25,983 nucleotides of DNA from Scleroderma bovista. Taxonomy: Eukaryota > Basidiomycota > Agaricomycetes > Boletales > Sclerodermataceae. A model generated the notes under the pieces. The model was not told where the DNA came from, ran no database searches, and saw nothing but the letters and a program-made list of their open reading frames with translations. Where the stretch lies: the NCBI GenBank assembly GCA_037178675.1, contig JAYMGJ010000766.1, positions 1 to 25,983 of the forward strand, read 5' to 3'. Position numbers and translations under genes: made by a program. Positions 1 through 9,548 of the stretch are shown one piece after another (the stretch's first letter is position 1; each line of letters opens with the position of its first letter).

Positions 1-613
1 GGTTGGGTGCTACTATGGGTCATCTACCGAGGATTTTGTACAGTAGCTATGGCAGTGAAAGTTGGCTTCTGGTCAAAGCCTAATAGTATCGAGCAAGCAA
101 GTCCAGTGCTGCATGCATCCTGAGAGGGTGCCTATGATACAGTGCTGGAGTTCCCCACCAGTTCAGAATCTCAATCAACTGTATTTCTGTAACACTAGTC
201 CCAAGTTCATGCTTTGTGTGCAGTTAACACTCTTCCTAATGTGCCCTTGTATCCTATGTATAATGTAGCATCTGTAAACTACACCTACACCTAGCTTACA
301 ATTTCTATCAATGACATCCCCTGCCAACAATGAACAAATGTTGTCAGAATTGCAGTAAGTTACTTTCTACTCCAAATTGTCAGAACACTTTGAAAGAAGA
401 TGAAACCACTAAACCCACCCATTGGGCCTGTAAGACTGGCTGAAAACGAGTCAAACAGCATCAAAAACCATACCAATGCGTTAAGCGGGCTAACGGACAT
501 GCCAGCTAGCATTGCGAACCAAATGTAAACAGCTGAAAATGTCATGAAGATGGCTGGAAACAATGACAAGAATGTCAAAACACGTCGAGTGAAGGTCGGG
601 ACGCAAAACTCAC
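1..613. other. Gene-poor stretch at left edge
   Basis: No convincing coding region, RNA gene or repeat was seen on either strand. The hydrophobic minus-strand reading at 360-610 is continuous only because it crosses a probable intron (donor at 613), and its residues do not resemble a known membrane protein. Confidence 0.4.
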
Positions 614-959
614 CTGCAGTGCACGAAATCGAGCTGCCCAAGCATTCCAGTTGACGGATTAAGGTCAGCGAAGCAGGAGATGGCAACATATTCATACCAC
701 GGGGGTACCACGAGTTGCGTGTTCGTCTTCGGACGAGTTGAGGATGAGGCCGCAAGATAATGACTTGCCTGTGTCGTTTGGACCACCTGCAAAGCTCCGA
801 AAGTGTTCCTACGAGGCCATTGAACCTAGATGTTAACGCAGACGTACCAAATTCGAAACTATAACAATCAGAGCGTGGGAAGGTGAAACAATTTACCTTG
901 GACACACGCGGGCCGTGCAGCCACCAGCTGGAAATCATTCGAGACATGCCTGAGGTCAT
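614..959 (-). pseudogene. Spliced coding remnant, unknown family
   Basis: Two exons can be read on the minus strand. Exon 1 (959-897) starts with ATG and encodes 21 residues ending in GPRVSK at a GTAAAT donor. A 71-nt intron ends in ATCTAG. Exon 2 (825-614) stays in frame and includes the stretch VVPPWYEYVAISCFADLNPS, ending at a GTGAGT donor. The exon 2 peptide has the composition of real protein (PWYEYVAISCFADLNP), unlike the 199-codon ORF that reads through the introns in another frame. After the second donor the only continuation I found runs into a stop after about 20 codons, so the gene is either broken or has further exons I could not place. I do not recognise the family. A transposon-derived fragment is possible. 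No neighbouring gene helps. Confidence 0.35.
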
Positions 960-1846
960 TGGACCAAGGCGTCGACACAGAAGATTAAGGACGCGACCTA
1001 CAAACGTTGAAGCTCTGGCTGGCGTGGTCGCTCACGAGCCTGTCTCATCTCCTTGAAATTTTTAGTAAAGTGTTGAAATCACCATCAAAAGGTTGAAGCC
1101 ATGTTAGACATGGTTATAAAGTGGAAAGAAGGACTTAAAACGAGTGTGAGAGGCTGGAATCTCGCAAGACGATTTTTCTGATTTTTTCTGATTTTTATTT
1201 TATTTCTTAGTGCACATTTGCGCCACTCGGTCAAGAATTTCCGAAACAGTTGTATGTAGCCACTGACATGTCAAGCTCTACATAATGTGCACTATATCGA
1301 AAACCCAGTTGGGTCTCGGTCCGAGGAAAAAATGCGCTTACGCACCATCCGATCGTGCGGGGTGTGTGGGACTCCGTGAGCCGTCCGGGGATCCCGGTGA
1401 GCAGGGCCCGGGCGGCGTTATACCCACTAAAAACCTCTGAGTTCGTTACCCAGTCCTGTCAGATCTGCATTGATTTTCTGCCAACGGCCCACACGAAACA
1501 TTACAGTAATGAACGCACTTACATCGTCCTGATGACATCGGAATCCTTCGTATGGTCCAGTATTTCCCTAGTCAGCTCAGCAGGGAAAGATGCCATTAGG
1601 GTCGATGCACTGGACCGGACGGGGCGTGGAATATACAGCAATAGGACTCCAAGATTGCAGTGCGGATACAACGTGCTTGTTTGATATCCATGCATAGCTG
1701 AGGGCGACAAGTTTCTTCCCTCTCACTCTCCCATACTCACCGTTCAACGCTACGAGTGAGTCCCCCTGTTCTCTGGCAACCTGGGCTTCGCTTATCCTCA
1801 TACTGCAGTAGTGACTAAGTGACTACCCCGTGTTGAAGTTGTAGCC
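960..1846. other. Intergenic, no gene beyond the F-box-like remnant
   Basis: A T-rich tract at about 1170-1205 contains short tandem copies of a TTTTTTCTGA motif. The 109-codon plus-strand ORF at 1355-1684 and the minus-strand ORFs over 1519-1801 show no recognisable protein features and overlap the F-box-like exon in other frames. I see no RNA gene here. Confidence 0.4.
1523..1596 (-). pseudogene. F-box-like first-exon remnant
   Basis: An ATG at 1596 opens a short peptide, MASFPAELTREILDH, then TKDSDVIRT. This matches the usual start of mushroom F-box proteins (a PxELxxEIL core). It is followed by a strong donor, GTAAGT (1522-1517). The nearest acceptor (TTGGCAG) leads into a frame that stops after a few codons, and no downstream F-box or LRR-like sequence is present before 960. 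I read it as an orphan first exon left by rearrangement; a chance match is possible because only about 24 residues support it. Confidence 0.25.
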
Positions 1847-1853
1847 TATATAA
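1847..1853 (+). promoter_or_regulatory. TATA box upstream of the TPR-HET gene
   Basis: TATATAA lies about 34 bp before the first ATG (1881) and about 294 bp before the main ATG (2147). With a usual start site 25-35 bp downstream, the transcript would begin near 1877-1885, just at or before the ATG of the upstream ORF. Confidence 0.45.
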
Positions 1854-1880
1854 TGGTGAGGCTTTTGCTGAACGCCACTC

Positions 1881-2147
1881 ATGTTGCTCAGTCTCGCACA
1901 GGTCCTGACCTTCCACACCACCTTCTCCTCCGTTTATCGAACCACCTGTGAGCTGGTTATTCTCCGTTTTACGTGCTATCGCCATGACATGGCACAGTTT
2001 CTCTCTTCGGCTCTCCTCAACCTTCCGTACAACCTGTATCTGAAGTCGGTGAGGCAGCTACTTTTGGACGCCTTGCCAAACACTGATCCTTCCCATGCCC
2101 ATCAGATGTACCCTGCAATACGCCTGCAATTATTTCTGACGATGTAA
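1881..2147 (+). CDS. 88-codon upstream ORF overlapping the TPR-HET start
   Basis: The ORF starts at the first ATG after the TATA box and ends in TAA whose last base is the first base of the TPR-HET ATG (TAATG at 2145-2149). Internal in-frame ATGs occur, for example at 1989. The peptide is hydrophobic at its N-terminus and resembles no family I know. It may be a regulatory upstream ORF whose termination feeds reinitiation at 2147, or the 5' leader may be spliced: a GTGAGG donor exists near 2049, but the phase to the nearest acceptor does not fit the TPR frame. Confidence 0.3.
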   Translation: MLLSLAQVLTFHTTFSSVYRTTCELVILRFTCYRHDMAQFLSSALLNLPYNLYLKSVRQLLLDALPNTDPSHAHQMYPAIRLQLFLTM

Positions 2148-5100
2148 TGGCGGTCTTGGATAGCAGCGATGTCACCCGCAAACGCGCAGCATTGAATCTT
2201 TGTTCACACGGGGACCCAGAACGCTCGTCATGCCTTATGGAACTTTCTGATTGCCTTTACTACCGATCTAGACGAGCACATTCATTGACAGACCTTGAGG
2301 AAGCAATCACACTGGGTCGTGAAGCTTTAAAGCTGCGTCCTTCGGGCCACCCTGATCGCCCATCGTCCTTACACAAGCTGGGACGTTGCATCATCGCCCG
2401 GTTCGTAAGAGAGTGTACATCCTTGGATTTGGAGGAAGCCATTACGCTCTGCCGGGATGCATTGGCGCTCTGCCCCCCCGGCCACCCAGGTCGATCGGCT
2501 TCCCTCAATACCCTCGCATATTGCCTATGTGAACAGTTCCGGAAAGGGGATAGAAGGGAATATATGGAGGAAATGATCGTGCTGGAACGGGAAGCGTTGG
2601 AACTACGTCCTCCGGGCCATCCGGACCGCTCGTGGTCCCTCCACAGCCTCGCGATCTACCTCTCCAACCGGTTTGATAAAGATAGCCATCTGGAAGACTT
2701 AGAAGAGGCCATCACCCTTGGGCGTGGTGCAATCGACCTTCGTCTTCCAGGTCATCCTGAGCGGCATTTCTCACTCGACAACCTTGCAACCTGCCTTATG
2801 AAACGATACCATAACAAGCACAACGATGCTGATTTGCAAGGGGCCATCGCCCTTAAGCGTGATGTGTTAGATCTTCGACCACTGGGTCATCCCGATCGGT
2901 CATCCTCCCTCCACGACCTCGCGGCGTACCTCGACAACCGTTTTGATAATGACGGTCGGATAGTAGACCTGGAAGAGGCCATCACCATTGGACGTAGTGC
3001 AGTCGATCTTCGTGCTCCTGGTCATTTCTACCGGGATCACTCGCTGAACAACCTCGCATCTTACCTTCATAAGAGATACCGCAGTGAGAACAGAACTGCT
3101 GATTTGGACGAAGCTGTCACCCTTGCACGGGCTGCGTTAGATCTGCGACCACCAGGCCATCCAGATCGGTCATCATCCCTCCACGACCTCGCGCTGTACC
3201 TATCCAACCGCTTCAATACAGATGAGCAGATGGAAGATCTAGAAGAGGCTATCACACTTGAACGTGTTGTAGTTGTCCTTCGCACTCCAAACCACCCTGA
3301 GCGACACATCTCGCTCAACAACTTGGCAAACTACCTTAATCAGCGATACGTCAAAGAGAACAGAGCTGCTGATTTGGACGAAGCCATCACCCTTACACGG
3401 GCTGCGTTAGCTCTGCGACCGCCGGGTCACCCTGATCAGTCATCATCCCTCCACGACCTCGCGCAATACCTATCGAATCGCTTCGATAAAGACGGGCAGA
3501 TAGTAGACCTGGAAGAGGCCATTAAACTTGGACGTCATGCTGTCAATCTTCGCACTCCAGATCATCCTGAGTGGCACATCTCGCTCACCGCCCTGGCGAA
3601 CTATCTTAATCAGCGATATATCAAAGAGAACAGAACCGCTGATTTGGACGAAGCCATCACCCTTACACGGGCTGCGTTGGATTTGCGACCACTGGGCCAT
3701 CCCGACCGGTCATCATCTCTCCACGACCTCGCGCTGCACCTATCCAATCGCTTCGATAGAGATGGACAGATTGCAGACCTGGAAGAGGCCATCACCTTCG
3801 GACGTGGCGCAGTAGAGCTTCGTGATCCAGACCATCCTGAGCGGCATACCTCGCTCAACAACCTGGCAAACTATCTTAATCAGCGATACATCAAAGAGAG
3901 CAGAACTACTGATTTGGACGAAGCCATTACCCTTACACGGGCTTCGTTAGATCTTCGACCACCGGGCCATCCTGGTCGATCAAGATCCCTCCATGACCTC
4001 GCGCTGTACCTCTACAGGCGCTTTAATAAGGACGGCCAGAGGATGGACCTGGAAGAGGCCATCACCCTTGGACGTGATGAAGTCAACGTTCGCACCCCAG
4101 ATCATCCCAATTTGTCCGTATCACTCAACAACCTTGTGATTTTCCTTTGTGATCGTTACCGAAACTTTGGAACAATGGGAGATCTGGGGGAAATACTCAC
4201 ACACAGGCGGGCCATCTTAGAACTTCAACCATCAGGACATCCAAAGCGAGTATCCTCCCTTACAGCTCTCCAGAGCGACGTCATGGAGATGATCGACAAG
4301 CTGCGTAGAGAAGTGGACTTAGATAAGGCCATCGCACTTGGACGAGAAATTGTAACTCTCTATCTGCCAGGCGATCCTCTTTGCACTGCCCTTCTCAGGA
4401 AACTCGCCAGCTGCCTTAAGGAGCGGTTCCAGAATAACGGCGACTTTGCGGACTTGGATGAGTGCACTGAACTATGTGGAACTATGTTGGAGGCGGATGC
4501 TACAGACAATCATACACAATCGTTTTCACTTCATGGTCTTGCACTTGGCTTTTGGTTCAAGTCTCAGGATCAGGGGAGAACACACAACTTGGATGAAGCA
4601 ATCGTGTTGGAACGAGCTGCACTGAAACTCCGTCGGCGGGGGCTTCCTGATTGGGCCGAGTCTCTTCGTGCCCTTGTACTTTTCCTTGACGCACGGTTAA
4701 AGCAGACGGGCAAAGTGGATGATCCGGAGGAGTTGATTGATCTAGGACGTGCCACATTGGAGCTGTGTCCTTTGGGACATCCTGATCACGCTTCATTCCT
4801 TCAAAAACTTGCGTTTTTCTTATCCTACAGGTTCGATCGCCTAGGTGCCTCGGTTGACATTGAAGAAGCTATCATACTCACAAACTCTGCATTGGACCTT
4901 TGTCCTCGGAGACACCCTGATCGACCTAAGTTGCTCAATACCCTTATGTGTTATCGTCGAAAGAAGATTATTAAGCCAAGTGCGCAACCACATCCAGATT
5001 GCATCAAAAAGCTGGTAAAGGATTGTCTTTGCAGCACCCTCGAAACCCTTCCGCCCCGACTCCTCAACACACAAACGGGCTACCTGTGCGATAGGGATGC

Positions 5101-6502
5101 ATTGATTACAGATTTCGATAACAGCTTAGAATGCCGACAGCTACTCTCTTCAGCCGCGGCGTTTGATTCTCCCCAGTGCAGGGACCACATCCGTGAAATA
5201 GTCTCCGCTTACTTCCAATACACGACACTTTCGCACCGCTGGGGAAAAGATGAACCGCTATTACGTGATGTCCAAGGGCAAGTCATCTATCAGTTGGACC
5301 TCACGGATGGCCTCATAAAGTTGCAATCATTCTGTGCGACTACTTGCGAACGCGGTTATCTGTGGGCATGGAGCGACACGTGCTGCATTGACAAAGACAG
5401 CACTGTCGAGCTTGCAAAAGCTATCGCGTCCATGTTCTCCTGGTATCGCCACTCAACCTTAACGATTGTCTACCTTGCCGATGTTTCTGGTCCTGGTATG
5501 CTGTCCAGCAGTTGCTGGTTCAAACGTGGCTGGAGCCTTCAAGAACTTCTTGCGCCACGCGCTGTGTTGTTCTACATGCATGACTGGTCACTCTATAAGG
5601 AGTGTTCATCCTCGAATCACAAGGAAGATTACCATGTGCTCCGCGAACTGGAGGGAGCGACGGGAATAGCGTCACAATATCTTACAAATTTTAATCCAGG
5701 TATGGACGACGCGCGGTCAAGGCTCCAATGGGCGTCGGGACGTCGCACCACCGAACCAGAAGACATTGCCTATTCACTTTTTGGCATTTTCAATGTTTAC
5801 ATACCCATTATCCCAGGGGAATCTACGGACAATGCACTCGGGCGTCTCCTCACAGAGATCATAACGCGGTCAGGGGATATTTCGGTTCTATCCTGGGTTG
5901 GGGGGGAATCCTCGTTCCATAGTTGTTTCCCTGCCCACATCACTGCATACCGATCTGAACCCTGTGTACCATCTCCTTTACACGACATTGGCATTCAGCG
6001 TTGTACGTCAAGCGCGCCCGACTTGGAGTCATCTAAGGCATGGATCAAACTGTTCGACTCACTTTCGAAATCAGATCACCCACAGTTCGTTGGCCGCCGA
6101 CTTCGGCTGCCGTGCATCGTGCATCAGATTACAGCAATTCACTTGCGACTGGCAAATCCCCGTACCCCTACCTTGCATGTGTATGAAATTCATGCGGAAG
6201 GCTTGACACCTCTGAAGCTCGCACTGTCACACGAACTTGAAAACATATCACAGAATCCACTCCCATATGCTCTAATTCGACCGTGGCATGTGGAATTACT
6301 GGACTCATCCCCAATTGTCGACTCTACAGTTTCTGAACAGTTGTTTACGATGCTGAAGCAGCCATTTAATGCGCTGCTATTAGCAAAGACTCCTCGAAAC
6401 GAGTATAAGAGGATTGCATCTTCCTCCACCATCATTGCTTGCCCACTGGTGGATGCGGTTAGCATCATCCAAAGCAAAGTACAGACAGTCACTATTGTGT
6501 AA
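2147..6502 (+). CDS. TPR-array HET-domain protein (putative incompatibility or NLR-like receptor)
   Basis: A single intron-free exon of 1,451 codons. Residues about 10-940 hold 21 TPR units of about 45 residues, each with DLEEAITLxR and a HPDRSSSLxxLA-type motif. From about residue 160 to 650 they alternate in two types, giving a 90-residue (270-bp) super-repeat. Residues about 1025-1225 form a HET domain: TLSHRWG from 1027, DTCCIDK at 1077, CWFKRGWSLQELLAP from 1123 and TTEPEDIAYSLFGIF from about 1201. The last 225 residues (GDISVLSWVG, LPYALIRPWH, PFNALLLA, EYKRIASS) match the tail I know from mushroom HET proteins. HET domains mediate heterokaryon incompatibility and cell death in filamentous fungi. 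In most fungal receptors HET is N-terminal and repeats C-terminal; here the order is reversed, and no NACHT or NB-ARC domain is seen. ATG 2147 has G at -3 and +4. An extra 5' exon cannot be excluded. Family calls are confident; the biological role is inferred. Confidence 0.9.
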   Translation: MAVLDSSDVTRKRAALNLCSHGDPERSSCLMELSDCLYYRSRRAHSLTDLEEAITLGREALKLRPSGHPDRPSSLHKLGRCIIARFVRECTSLDLEEAITLCRDALALCPPGHPGRSASLNTLAYCLCEQFRKGDRREYMEEMIVLEREALELRPPGHPDRSWSLHSLAIYLSNRFDKDSHLEDLEEAITLGRGAIDLRLPGHPERHFSLDNLATCLMKRYHNKHNDADLQGAIALKRDVLDLRPLGHPDRSSSLHDLAAYLDNRFDNDGRIVDLEEAITIGRSAVDLRAPGHFYRDHSLNNLASYLHKRYRSENRTADLDEAVTLARAALDLRPPGHPDRSSSLHDLALYLSNRFNTDEQMEDLEEAITLERVVVVLRTPNHPERHISLNNLANYLNQRYVKENRAADLDEAITLTRAALALRPPGHPDQSSSLHDLAQYLSNRFDKDGQIVDLEEAIKLGRHAVNLRTPDHPEWHISLTALANYLNQRYIKENRTADLDEAITLTRAALDLRPLGHPDRSSSLHDLALHLSNRFDRDGQIADLEEAITFGRGAVELRDPDHPERHTSLNNLANYLNQRYIKESRTTDLDEAITLTRASLDLRPPGHPGRSRSLHDLALYLYRRFNKDGQRMDLEEAITLGRDEVNVRTPDHPNLSVSLNNLVIFLCDRYRNFGTMGDLGEILTHRRAILELQPSGHPKRVSSLTALQSDVMEMIDKLRREVDLDKAIALGREIVTLYLPGDPLCTALLRKLASCLKERFQNNGDFADLDECTELCGTMLEADATDNHTQSFSLHGLALGFWFKSQDQGRTHNLDEAIVLERAALKLRRRGLPDWAESLRALVLFLDARLKQTGKVDDPEELIDLGRATLELCPLGHPDHASFLQKLAFFLSYRFDRLGASVDIEEAIILTNSALDLCPRRHPDRPKLLNTLMCYRRKKIIKPSAQPHPDCIKKLVKDCLCSTLETLPPRLLNTQTGYLCDRDALITDFDNSLECRQLLSSAAAFDSPQCRDHIREIVSAYFQYTTLSHRWGKDEPLLRDVQGQVIYQLDLTDGLIKLQSFCATTCERGYLWAWSDTCCIDKDSTVELAKAIASMFSWYRHSTLTIVYLADVSGPGMLSSSCWFKRGWSLQELLAPRAVLFYMHDWSLYKECSSSNHKEDYHVLRELEGATGIASQYLTNFNPGMDDARSRLQWASGRRTTEPEDIAYSLFGIFNVYIPIIPGESTDNALGRLLTEIITRSGDISVLSWVGGESSFHSCFPAHITAYRSEPCVPSPLHDIGIQRCTSSAPDLESSKAWIKLFDSLSKSDHPQFVGRRLRLPCIVHQITAIHLRLANPRTPTLHVYEIHAEGLTPLKLALSHELENISQNPLPYALIRPWHVELLDSSPIVDSTVSEQLFTMLKQPFNALLLAKTPRNEYKRIASSSTIIACPLVDAVSIIQSKVQTVTIV
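2631..4110 (+). repeat. 270-bp higher-order coding repeat in the TPR array
   Basis: The block tcCCTCCAyGACCTCGCG or its diverged form recurs at 2631, 2901, 3171, 3441, 3711 and 3981, exactly 270 bp apart. A second block, CAGCGATA followed by CAAAGAG, recurs at 3341, 3611 and 3881 with the same spacing. Each 270-bp unit encodes two alternating 45-residue TPRs. Central units are nearly identical over long stretches, while the flanking units are diverged. Confidence 0.85.
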
Positions 6503-6790
6503 GGTACGACTATATAATAATTTTACTGCCACATCACTTACATCTGTTTGCATAGTTACAAGTAACTCATCCATGACGAATGCACAGGGAGATGAATAAT
6601 ATGAATCTGTACCTAAGTAGTATATTACCATAGCTTGGTGGACACTAGTCACTCTCTAGTAGTGCCAGAATTTTCCTGTGTTCACCCAAGTTTCCTACAC
6701 CCACCCAAGAATAGTATGGCCACACAAAATCAGCAGCATCCTTTAGAGCTCTAGGAACACCATCCACCATCCAACACCCAACACAGATAC
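6503..6790. other. Intergenic between TPR-HET and W copy A
   Basis: This holds the 3' flanks of two convergent genes. From about 6745 it is homologous to 18057 onward. On the minus strand it includes the out-of-frame remains of a last transmembrane segment of W, readable in frame only in copy B. No terminator or RNA gene was recognised. Confidence 0.5.
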
Positions 6791-8837
6791 TCAGTAAGTG
6801 TCACAACCAGACATCCTCGCATGAGATAGAATGCCAGAACATATGATGGCGCCACTAATGAGCCCTGCGACGGAGTATGCGAGGAAGACGAACGGGAGAG
6901 AAAGCATGATACTTCGGCGCTGAATTTTCGTATCAGCGTCGCAAGGTTCGTAATCTAGGATAAAAACTGACAGAAAGTAGAATGAAGTCTTCTCCAGCAG
7001 TACGTCCAGCACCTTGCACTGTCTCTGTTGCATACCGGGAAATAGACAAAAAAGATGTGAACATGCTCAGAACAGAGCACAAGATAGCAACCAAATCTCC
7101 AATCTGGGCAATACTATGCAGCCCTGGCAGGGTCACGAGCATTACCGACACACTGAGGATAATGACCGACTGGGAAGTACAACGCGTATGGAGGTTAAGG
7201 GATGACTTTCAGTACAGATGGTCTCCTCACCGCGAGACATGCACATGCGCCGATGACGAATAATGGAATACTGCTCAGCGTAGCTGTGTTGTTCTCCACG
7301 TCAAAGTGACTACTGTATCTTGCTCTGTCGACGAAAAGGAACGGTATTCCGAGGCATAGTATGCCCACGACGATTTCTAGCACTGTGCAAAGGATCGGTG
7401 TGTGCTCTACAGTGTTCATATGATGATGACTAATGTCGCGGGGTAGGGGTCTGTGCGGCTTGAAGTGGACATGGCGCCAATGTGCTGCGCGTACGAGATA
7501 AGACAGGGATTCCGTGCAGTCGATGCAAAAAAAAAAAAAAAAAAAAAAAACAGAACGTACCGACTCGTAATAGGATTCGCGCGACCATGCGCGTGTATGA
7601 AAGACCGGATTGCTGGCCGGGATCTGTAAAGGAACTATCAAAAACGGCAAGGCAATGTAGAGTGGACGCCGCACCATCGAGTAGTCTGATGAGTTCCTGA
7701 CATTCCTCCTGGCCAAATGGAGGTTGGACGGGCTGAGGATGCGAAAGAAGCCGATCGGTATACGACCAATGAAGGGCATCAGCAGCCTCCTGTCTCCATG
7801 CGGGTGTAAGAACAACATGAGCAGGGTGCATCTCGATGTAGGACCAGTATCTGTACTCGTCATCGAGCCCTGTAAAACATGAAAATTGTCAGCACCTGCG
7901 ACATCAAGAAAGTACGGTGAGAGCTCACTATCATCTTCTCCCGACACCGGCAGGTCATCGGAAGGTATCTCGTTCATAATCCGACGGTACCTATGGTCCA
8001 CCCAATAAATCACAAGCTGTCCGGGCGTCTTCCGTCTCCTCCGTCCCATCGCTTTGTAGCTTGGCCTAATCCATACTTCGCATCCCTCCGGTACACTGTC
8101 TACAGTATCAATAGTACTCATTACCTGATAGAGTTTGGGCAAGTTTCGCAGATCCAAGTCGGTCGTTGCACCTTTACGAGGGTTGCCGAAGTATGTGAGT
8201 CCGTGGGGCAGTAGGTACTCGAACCATCCGCGGTCGGCGTAGGGTGTCGATACTGAGCCATAGCTATAGTTCCTTGTGGATCTATTCACGTCCAATGGAG
8301 GTGGCTGTGTCCATCGGGGGACTGGATTGGAGGAGCGGAATGAGGCATTGATTGGTGGCGTTAAGGGACGGGATGGTGGGAAGGGAACGGACGGGATTGT
8401 CTTCGGGGGCGAGAGATCTGCAGAGGCTTGTTTGGGCGCCACAGCTGGCTGGGCTTGCAAAGGCTTAGTAGGATCAGCAAACGGGAAGTTCTGAACTCTA
8501 ATTAATAATCCACAAGTCTATTCAACCGATACCAAAGAAAAATGCATTAAGAAGAAACCTACACTGCAGGCGCACTGCTCTGACCCCGACTCAATCCAAT
8601 ATGGTGGATATCCGGGGGTCCCATGAGTTCCTCCTCGCGTGGCTGGGATGAACTGCGGCTCGCTGACCTGACGACGGGTGCGCCATACGACGAAGGCGAC
8701 CCGCGCCGACCGCGATAAGGAGAGCCTGAGGTGGATGGGGACTTAAAATTTGCTGGGCCAGAGTGGCCAGATAAACCGGCGAAACTCCTGACGGGGTGTG
8801 AGCGAAATGTCAATTTTGGCGAGGCAGTAGTGGCCAT
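6791..8837 (-). CDS. Multi-pass membrane protein W, copy A
   Basis: Six exons fit in phase: 8837-8563, 8497-7929, 7869-7561, 7484-7231, 7169-6972 and 6919-6791, giving 577 residues. All introns are GT-AG and 52-76 nt. The N-terminal ~130 residues are Ser/Pro-rich and look disordered. A WW-like stretch follows (RGWFEYLLPHGLTYFGNP then TTDLDLRN), then WIRPSYKAMGRRRRKTPG, a region with DDEYRYWSYIEMHPAH, and an acidic/Gln part (FGQEECQELIRLL). The C-terminal third holds four hydrophobic helices (for example VVGILCLGIPFLFV and LSLPFVFLAYSVAGLISGAI). I recognise this as a widespread mushroom family with no assigned function. The reading frame is open to a stop at 6791, but the copy B sequence suggests the ancestral C-terminus continued in another frame, so the last ~15 residues are probably novel after an indel. 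The exon 1 donor (8562) and its acceptor are the least certain junctions. Confidence 0.75.
7527..7550. repeat. 24-nt A/T homopolymer in a W intron
   Basis: Twenty-four consecutive A on the plus strand, T on the sense strand of W. It lies inside the intron 7560-7485, between the GTACGT donor and the GCGCAG acceptor, where it forms an extended pyrimidine tract. Readings that show a run of Phe or Lys here are artefacts of translating the intron. Confidence 0.8.
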
Positions 8838-9479
8838 GGCTGAAGCGCTGAAGGACGTCTGCTATTGAGGGTGGAGGAGTACACCAAGCGAGCTGAGGTT
8901 GGCGCTGCGTGTGCATGGTGCATGATCATCGAGTAGATCTGTCGATTTCGACAAGGTGACCACGTGGCAGACACGACTCGAGGAATTCCATTTTAATGGA
9001 ACGATTATCTTCCTCTAACTTAAAGTCTGGCTTTGGGAGACTAAGGAATTCCAAAGGCTGTCGCTTCGGAAATGCGACGAAAGTTCAACATAAGCGGCAG
9101 ACGATGGATCCTGTGATCAGTGTCTAAGGACCGATCCACTCCACCAAGCGCCGCCACACCTAGTCTATGAAGCTGAACTGTCGATAGATAATCTGCCCTG
9201 TCACTACTAAGTACAGCTGGGTGCGCTTAGTATGGATTCCTAGTGGAGGGTCGATGACCGCTATCCAGGGAGAGGCGGGCCACATGTTGGGACAGGGATC
9301 CCCTGTGACTGTGTGTCGTCTGCATTTTCTGACGAGGCATCCCACACACGAATATATAGGCTACCTCAGGCTGCTGTGCGATGTAGGTTTGCATATTAGG
9401 AACTACTATTTGAGCCTCTTCTGACCCACTGGTGTTTATAGCTATTGAGGACTTTCCCCCTGGTCTTTTTCGACAGTTG
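8838..9479. other. Intergenic left flank of the inserted element
   Basis: This is the upstream region of W followed by sequence homologous to the second block: about 9300-9476 matches about 20545-20689, and about 9060-9110 matches around 19228-19263 plus 20480-20500. A GACCACGTGG palindrome sits near 8957. No gene could be supported; short ORFs such as 9221-9424 are not conserved between the two blocks. Confidence 0.5.
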
Positions 9480-9488
9480 GGCCCCTGT
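9480..9488. repeat. Left 9-bp target-site duplication
   Basis: GGCCCCTGT, identical to 15463-15471 and directly adjacent to the inverted element end TAGTCTCC. Joining the flanks through one copy gives a continuous sequence that aligns with copy B on both sides. Confidence 0.65.
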
Positions 9489-9548
9489 TAGTCTCCCAAA
9501 GGCAGACCAAAGATTCGATGGAAGACAATCGTTCCCTCTCCGACTATG

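Noticed and set aside
360..959. 199-codon minus-strand ORF with a hydrophobic C-terminal half
   Set aside because: It reads through two probable introns; the better peptide lies in another frame in the second exon, and the hydrophobic part is mostly intron translation.
2147..4960. CRISPR-like or satellite array
   Set aside because: The repeats are in frame, encode TPR units and vary by codon position; this is a coding repeat.
7482..7700. ORF with a poly-Lys run (and the antisense poly-Phe run)
   Set aside because: It is a translation of the 24-nt homopolymer inside a W intron.
7195..8460. 421-codon minus-strand ORF as one uninterrupted gene
   Set aside because: It switches from the true W frame to intron and off-frame sequence after 7928. 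Phase-consistent splice sites give a better family-like protein from six exons.
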